Source: Demequina rhizosphaerae (GTDB taxonomy: Bacteria > Actinomycetota > Actinomycetes > Actinomycetales > Demequinaceae). Taken from it: a DNA stretch of 64,000 nt. The stretch spans positions 682,001-746,000 of the forward strand of contig NZ_BBMC01000002.1 in the NCBI RefSeq assembly GCF_000971255.1, read 5' to 3'. Below the pieces are notes generated by a model. It was given only the letters and a program-made list of their open reading frames with translations. It did not search any database and had not been told where the DNA came from. Of the stretch, positions 60,038 to 64,000 are shown in pieces. Each line of letters begins with the position of its first letter. Position 1 is the first letter of the stretch. A program made the translations under genes and the position numbers.

Positions 60038-60442
60038 CCGCCGCGACAGTCCGCACGGAGCTGGTCCCGGATCGCCGGCGTGTCGCGGCCTGCCAGGGGG
60101 CTCGGACCGGCGTGTCGCGGCGAGATCCGTTCGGACTGTCCGGCGGGCGGGGGAGGTGAAGACGTCGGACCGGGAGCGCCAGTCGGCGCGAAGGCCGCTC
60201 GAGGCGGCTGATGTTGGAGCCCGGGGCTACCGCGGTCCGACGTCATGACCACCATACGCCCGTCCACGGGGTGCGGACTGCGCCCTTCGCCCCTTCACGC
60301 GCTCCGCGAACACGCCCTCCCGCCGGGGATTCCTCCACACCGGACGATGCGGTTCTGGCGCGATCCGACCGTGTGTCCGTTCACATCGGCGGTCACCGGT
60401 GGAGGGGTGCCCCAGCTGCGTGGAGAGGTCCTCGGGTGAGCG
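60038..60442. other. 405-bp intergenic region with repeats
   Basis: No convincing gene. Two copies of the 14-mer CCGGCGTGTCGCGG lie at 60075-60088 and 60107-60120 (a third at 21936). One GGACGATGCG repeat is at 60342-60351. Confidence 0.55.
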
Positions 60443-61072
60443 TCAGTCCAGCCGGCCCTCGCGCCACATCGCGGCGCAGCGCTCGAGGTCCTCGCCGGTG
60501 CGGAGCAGCTGGGACGCACGCATCGTGGTGCGGTGCGCGCGACGGTCGGCGTGGCCCTCGTCGGTCTGCGCCTCGAAGGCGGACCCGGTGGCCACCACGC
60601 GGCAGAACGCGCCCGCGCGGTCGAGCGCGACCGCGAGGTCGCCCGAGAACACGCCGGACAGCACGGCGTCCGCGAGCGTGCGGACCTCGTCGGGACCGGG
60701 CGGGTCCTCGACGCCCGCGATCGCGTGACGCACGTGGGCCACGTGGACGCCCTGGTGGTACGAGCGCGCCACCGACGCCGCATCGTGCTTCACCCACTCG
60801 CGGATCATGTAGATCCGCCACAGCGCGCCGGGCAGCGTGTGCGCGCCGGCCTTCGACCACATCATGGCGACGGTGTCGATGCCCTCCTCGTCGACCAGCC
60901 GGATCAGCCGCTCGACGAGCTCGGGGTCCTGCGCCTCGCGCGCCTGCGACACGATCGCGAGCGCAGTCTCGTGCGCGATGAGGCCGCGGTCGGCGGGGTC
61001 GATGTCCCCCTCGATCTGGTCGGCCATCTCCATGTCGAGCATGGCGGGACGGCGGAAGCGCGGCTCGACCAC
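60443..61072 (-). CDS. Conserved hypothetical protein (209 aa)
   Basis: A 209-residue soluble, helical protein, with LIAHETALAIVSQAREAQDP, EEGIDTVAMMWSKAGAHTLP and GALWRIYMIREWVKHDAASV as prominent segments. I think homologues occur in related actinobacteria but know no function. The GTG start at 61072 overlaps the msrB stop by one base (TAGTG), so it is co-translated with the oxidative-damage repair gene. Confidence 0.7.
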   Translation of the reverse strand: MVEPRFRRPAMLDMEMADQIEGDIDPADRGLIAHETALAIVSQAREAQDPELVERLIRLVDEEGIDTVAMMWSKAGAHTLPGALWRIYMIREWVKHDAASVARSYHQGVHVAHVRHAIAGVEDPPGPDEVRTLADAVLSGVFSGDLAVALDRAGAFCRVVATGSAFEAQTDEGHADRRAHRTTMRASQLLRTGEDLERCAAMWREGRLD

Positions 61073-61482
61073 TACGCCTGCTCGCTGACCTCAACGAAGA
61101 CCAGCGACACGGAGTTGATGCAGTACCGGTCGCCGGTCGGCGTCTGAGGCGCGTCGGGGAACACGTGGCCGAGGTGGGACTCGCACGAGGCGCAGCGCAC
61201 CTCGGTGCGCACCATGCCGTGCGAGACGTCCTCGTGCATGGTGACGGCGCCCTCGTCCGCGTCGTAGAAGCTCGGCCACCCGCAGTGCGAGTCGAACTTC
61301 GTGCCGGACGCGAACAGCTGCGCGTCGCACGCGCGGCACCGGAACACGCCTTCGCGCTTCTCGTCGATGTGCTCGCCGGTCCACGGCCGCTCGGTGGCCG
61401 CGTTGCGCAGCACCTCGAACTCGAACTCGGTCAGCTGGGCGCGCCACTCGGCGTCGGTCTTGACGATCTTGTTGGGGCTCAT
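61072..61482 (-). CDS. msrB: Peptide-methionine (R)-S-oxide reductase
   Basis: A 136-residue repair enzyme reducing methionine-R-sulfoxide. Zinc cysteines are in [12 protein letters not shown] and [12 protein letters not shown]; the catalytic site region is [12 protein letters not shown] and [13 protein letters not shown], with the reactive cysteine in RYCIN. Length matches the family. It heads a two-gene minus-strand unit. Confidence 0.95.
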   Translation of the reverse strand: MSPNKIVKTDAEWRAQLTEFEFEVLRNAATERPWTGEHIDEKREGVFRCRACDAQLFASGTKFDSHCGWPSFYDADEGAVTMHEDVSHGMVRTEVRCASCESHLGHVFPDAPQTPTGDRYCINSVSLVFVEVSEQA

Positions 61483-61987
61483 GGTTCGGCTCCTTCCCAG
61501 GCAAGCGTACGCGCGCGGCGCGCTCCCGAATCGCGCACCGTGCTCGTCGCCGCCGGCCAGGCCCGAAGGGAGACGCGAGGCGCCCGACCTCCGAGGGGGG
61601 GAGGAGGTCGGACGCCACGCGTTCTCACCTGGGCGTCCCTTGCGGCGACTCCGCCGTGATGGGTACATGGATAGAGACGACGGGCCAGCCGGTTTTGTTC
61701 CCGCGTCACCGAAGTTTCTATACGGGTGTCAGCACGATGCGCGGCACCCCCTCGGCGCCGGCGCCGTCGCCGTCCGGCCCCGCCCGCGCCGCGGCCGCGG
61801 CGGGATTCCGTGCGTGCGGACGCGCGGAATTCGATTATCGAAACGCGCGAGGAAGTTAATTGCCCGTCAATTCGATAATGCTTCCCGCGCATAAATCGAA
61901 TTCGTTTGAAAGCGGCGAAGTCGCGCGTATATTGGCGATTGTCACGTCCCCGTGCCGCCACCGCGGCCATGCTCCCAGGAGGCCCTC
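61483..61987. promoter_or_regulatory. 505-bp gap with A+T-rich promoter region
   Basis: No gene is evident between divergent msrB and the DUF1540 gene. From about 61800 to 61945 the sequence is much richer in A+T than the rest of the window (ATTCGATTATCGAA, TTAATTGCC, ATTCGATAATG, GCATAAATCGAATTC), with several TTCGAT/ATCGAA elements and a GCGCGAGGAAG/CTTCCCGCGC inverted pair. It probably holds a strong regulated promoter for the downstream small protein. Confidence 0.55.
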
Positions 61988-62275
61988 ATGCCCGTCTCGA
62001 TCGGACTCCCCATCGTCTCGTCCTGCTCCGTCGCCTCGTGCGGCTACAACCACGACGGCTGCCACGCCGGCGCGATCTCGGTCGGCGCGCACGCCGCCTG
62101 CACCACGTTCGTCGACACCGACCACAAGGGCGGCGCGGACGCCACCGCCGCGGTGGGCGCCTGCTCGCTCGAGGACTGCCAGCACAACGAGGACCTCATG
62201 TGCACCGCGGACTCGATCGCCGTGGGCGGCAGCACCGACGTCGCCGACTGCCTCACCTACGCCGCGCGCGTCTGA
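61988..62275 (+). CDS. Tandem DUF1540 cysteine-rich protein
   Basis: A 95-residue protein made of two similar cysteine-rich units (VSSCSVASCGYNHDGCHAGA and VGACSLEDCQHNEDLMCTAD), each followed by I-x-V-G and a fourth cysteine. DUF1540 proteins are small, probably metal-binding and of unknown role. GGAGG lies close upstream of the ATG at 61988. The long A+T-rich leader suggests strong or stress-dependent expression. Confidence 0.85.
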   Translation: MPVSIGLPIVSSCSVASCGYNHDGCHAGAISVGAHAACTTFVDTDHKGGADATAAVGACSLEDCQHNEDLMCTADSIAVGGSTDVADCLTYAARV

Positions 62276-62392
62276 CCCGTCACCCCGGCCCCGGCCGCCC
62301 TGAAGCACAGGCGCCGCCGGGGCCGTGGCGCGCCCGGGCGGCCGCATCGTCCCGTCACACGCGCGTCACACCCGGGTGAGAGACTCGCCCCC

Positions 62393-63157
62393 GTGACCCT
62401 CTCCCGCCCCACCCTCGGCATCGCCCCGCGCCAGTGGGCGGACGCGTGGGCCGGGCTCAAGGCGATCGCCCCGCTCATGCCGGGCTCGGCGCTCTTCGGA
62501 CTCGCGTTCGGCGCGCTCGTCAACGTCGCGGGCATCAACCCGTGGGTTGGCAACTTCGCCTCGATCTCGGTGGTCGCGGGCGCCAGCCAGATCGCGATCG
62601 TCGAGGCCATCCGCACGGGTGCGCCCGCCGCGATCGCGGTCATCACCGCGCTCGTCATCAACGCGCGCTTCGCGCTGTACTCGGCCGCCCTCGCGCCGGT
62701 CTTCGCGGCCTTCCCCCTGCGCTGGAAGCTCGGCCTCGCTCACCTCATGACCGACCAGGCGGCCGTGGTCGCGCTCCAGCACCGCGACGACTGGCCCGAC
62801 CCGGTCCGACGGCGCTGGTTCGTCGTGGGCGGGGCGCTGCCGTTCGTGGCGGTGTGGTGCGTCGGCGGCGCGGCCGGCATCGCGCTCGGCCCGGTGATCC
62901 CCGAGGCGTGGCAGATCGGCTTCATCGTGCCGCTGATGTTCCTCGCGGTCATGGTGCCCGGGCTGCACGGGGCGCCGGCGCTCACCGCTGTCGGCGTCGC
63001 GACCGTCGTCGTCCTGGCGGCGCACGGGCTCCCCTACGGGCTCAACGTGCTCGCGGGCGCGCTGGCGGGCATCGCGGTCGGCTCGTTCGTGCCGGACCGG
63101 ACCCGCCATCCCGACACCGACGACGGCCTCGCGCACGATGCGGGGGCCGGCGAATGA
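62393..63157 (+). CDS. azlC: AzlC-family branched-chain amino acid exporter subunit
   Basis: A 254-residue membrane protein of the AzlC family (about seven helices), opening GLKAIAPLMPGSALFGLAFG, with ASQIAIVEAIRTGAPAAIAV and FALYSAALAPVFAAFPLRWK typical of the family. Together with AzlD it exports branched-chain amino acids or related compounds. It begins with GTG and its stop overlaps azlD (ATGA). A GGACGATGCG repeat lies 41 bp upstream at 62343. Confidence 0.88.
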   Translation: MTLSRPTLGIAPRQWADAWAGLKAIAPLMPGSALFGLAFGALVNVAGINPWVGNFASISVVAGASQIAIVEAIRTGAPAAIAVITALVINARFALYSAALAPVFAAFPLRWKLGLAHLMTDQAAVVALQHRDDWPDPVRRRWFVVGGALPFVAVWCVGGAAGIALGPVIPEAWQIGFIVPLMFLAVMVPGLHGAPALTAVGVATVVVLAAHGLPYGLNVLAGALAGIAVGSFVPDRTRHPDTDDGLAHDAGAGE

Positions 63158-63468
63158 GGACCTTCCTGATCTTCCTCGCGGCCGCGATCGGCACGTACGC
63201 GATCCGCGTGTCCGGGATCGTGCTGTTCGGCGGCGAGCGCCGGCTGCCCGAGCGCGTCGAGCGGTCGCTGCGACTCGTCGGGCCGGCCGCGCTGGCGGCG
63301 ATCGTCGCGAACTCGCTGCTGCTCGACGAGGGCGAGTGGCGCCCGTTCGGCGCGTGGCACCTCGCGGCGCTCGTCGCCGTCGGGGTCGCGCTGTGGAAGC
63401 GCTCCTCCGGTTGGACGATGGCCGCCGGCGCGGTCGCCTTCGCCGCGCTGCTGCTCGCAGGGATGTAG
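63154..63468 (+). CDS. azlD: AzlD-family small exporter subunit
   Basis: A 104-residue four-helix membrane protein of the AzlD family (TFLIFLAAAIGTYAIRVSGI; LVGPAALAAIVANSLLLDEG), partner of AzlC. The overlap with azlC couples their translation. Confidence 0.88.
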   Translation: MRTFLIFLAAAIGTYAIRVSGIVLFGGERRLPERVERSLRLVGPAALAAIVANSLLLDEGEWRPFGAWHLAALVAVGVALWKRSSGWTMAAGAVAFAALLLAGM

Positions 63469-63474
63469 CGCGGC

Positions 63475-63690
63475 TCAGGCCGCCGCGTCCGAGCGGCCTC
63501 CCGCCGCCATCGCCTCGCCCTCCGCGGCGGCACGCGCCACGGGGTCGACGAGGTCCGCGATGCCGCGGCCGATGAGCCGCGCCACCACGTCCTGCGCGAT
63601 GGCCTCGGCGACCACCGCATCGTCCATCACGCCAAGCGCCGCGCGGTGGGCCGCGGCGCGCATCCTCTCGAGCAGCTCGACGTCGATCAT
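63475..63690 (-). CDS. Small hypothetical protein (71 aa)
   Basis: A 71-residue helical protein (MIDVELLERMRAAAHRAALG; AQDVVARLIGRGIADLVDPV), convergent with azlD, six bases between the stops. The start at 63690 has no clear ribosome site. A GGACGATGCG repeat (reverse) is at 63616 and encodes MDDAV. Function unknown. Confidence 0.5.
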   Translation of the reverse strand: MIDVELLERMRAAAHRAALGVMDDAVVAEAIAQDVVARLIGRGIADLVDPVARAAAEGEAMAAGGRSDAAA

Positions 63691-63748
63691 GAGGAGAGAC
63701 GTTAGCGCCGGGGTCCGACAACGCCCGTCCGCTGCTAGCGTCGCCAGC

Positions 63749-64000
63749 ATGACCCGCACCGTCGCCGGCCTTCGCGTCGCGGTGGCCCTGCTCATGCTCT
63801 CCGCCGTGACGCGCAACGTGGTCGACCACCTCCAGGACGGCGACTTCGTCGCGTGGGACTTCTTCGGTTACTTCACCATCCAGAGCAACCTCATCGGCGC
63901 GACGGCGCTCATGGTGTCGGCGGCGTACACGCTGCGGGAGCGGCCCGCATGGGTCGAGTACCTGCGCGCGTGCGCCGCGGTCTACCTCCTCATCGTGGTG
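63749..64000 (+). CDS. Pr6Pr-like membrane protein (partial)
   Basis: The first 84 residues of a membrane protein cut by the window edge. It begins TRTVAGLRVAVALLMLSAVT, then WDFFGYFTIQSNLIGATALM and a third helix AAVYLLIVV. The FxYFTxQSN motif is typical of actinobacterial Pr6Pr/FAR-17-like six-helix membrane proteins of unknown function. No stop before the edge. Confidence 0.65.
   Translation, partial: MTRTVAGLRVAVALLMLSAVTRNVVDHLQDGDFVAWDFFGYFTIQSNLIGATALMVSAAYTLRERPAWVEYLRACAAVYLLIVV

Larger units (their letters stand above)
5112..63625. repeat. Dispersed GGACGATGCG 10-mer family (about 39 exact copies)
   Basis: Exact forward copies start at 5112, 7637, 9562, 10414, 11468, 12078, 13620, 21948, 23393, 31193, 38217, 41580, 45840, 50110, 50156, 53016, 55324 and 60342. 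Reverse copies (CGCATCGTCC) start at 10440, 12102, 14409, 18148, 19478, 20627, 23952, 29757, 33445, 33621, 37247, 37491, 38616, 40104, 42419, 49321, 52635, 55181, 56709, 62343 and 63616. About 15 lie between genes; many genic copies encode Asp-Asp-Ala in linkers or ends. Nine-of-ten matches occur as well (for example 22329, 50312). The count is by eye. Confidence 0.9.

Noticed and set aside
5112-63625. GGACGATGCG as a Chi- or KOPS-like polar motif
   Set aside because: Forward and reverse copies are nearly equal in number (18 and 21) without blocks of one orientation; within a 64-kb window a polar motif should be skewed. A replication-arm test on the whole genome is still needed.

Overview
This is chromosomal DNA from a very G+C-rich actinobacterium. 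The signs are GTG starts, many 1-4 bp stop/start overlaps, strong G/C bias at third codon positions, a Tad/Flp pilus locus in the M. tuberculosis gene order, a MutT1-type NUDIX/histidine-phosphatase protein behind polyphosphate kinase, SigE-type ECF factors, and one perfect CebR/CelR-type operator. A Micrococcales lineage (Cellulomonas/Demequina-like) is my best guess, but the window does not prove it. I see no rRNA, CRISPR array, transposase or prophage; one tRNA gene (Thr, anticodon CGT) is present.

Layout. 1-5.9 kb: aromatic catabolism, with a fused protocatechuate 4,5-dioxygenase (cut by the left edge), 2-pyrone-4,6-dicarboxylate hydrolase, a divergent LysR regulator, a nucleotidyltransferase-like protein, an IclR regulator and 4-hydroxybenzoate 3-monooxygenase. 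Together they lead from 4-hydroxybenzoate through protocatechuate into meta-cleavage. 6-11.5 kb: tRNA-Thr, a secreted tripeptidyl-peptidase-like lipoprotein, DNA polymerase III delta', thymidylate kinase, an acidic secreted protein and a Gfo/Idh oxidoreductase. 11.5-15 kb: two adjacent modules, each an ECF-type sigma protein followed by an ankyrin-type membrane protein, one also with an ankyrin lipoprotein. 15-23.6 kb: topoisomerase I, inositol monophosphatase, GNAT, a two-TM membrane protein, an orphan NrdG-like radical SAM protein and a methyltransferase. 23.7-30.3 kb: M20 peptidase with MFS transporter, a 2-hydroxyacid dehydrogenase broken by one amber codon, and an H+-pyrophosphatase.

30.4-38.4 kb: a third ECF factor with a large secreted partner, then the Tad pilus genes (tadA, a fused tadBC, DUF4244/Flp, two TadE-like) interrupted by a divergent ClC channel and flanked by a HAD-IB hydrolase; ssd is missing. 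38.4-49 kb: small secreted proteins, acetyl-CoA synthetase, a cupredoxin lipoprotein and a Dpp/Opp-family ABC importer with sugar-type operators upstream. 49-56.8 kb: PAP2 phosphatase, two ABC-2 exporters (one with its own GbsR/MarR regulator) and a GNAT enzyme. 56.8-64 kb: polyphosphate kinase, the MutT1-like protein, MsrB, a tandem-DUF1540 protein, AzlC/AzlD, and the start of a membrane protein cut by the right edge.

The most striking signal is not a gene. The 10-mer GGACGATGCG occurs about 39 times on the two strands (by-eye count), where composition predicts fewer than one. It shows no strand bias, is over-represented between genes, and twice forms perfect inverted pairs. This resembles the DNA uptake sequences of Neisseria and Haemophilus. 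The same window carries a Tad pilus locus, and Tad/Flp pili are needed for transformation in Micrococcus luteus. A DNA-uptake or other genome-wide recognition system is therefore the leading candidate for an undescribed system; the ECF-ankyrin modules come second.
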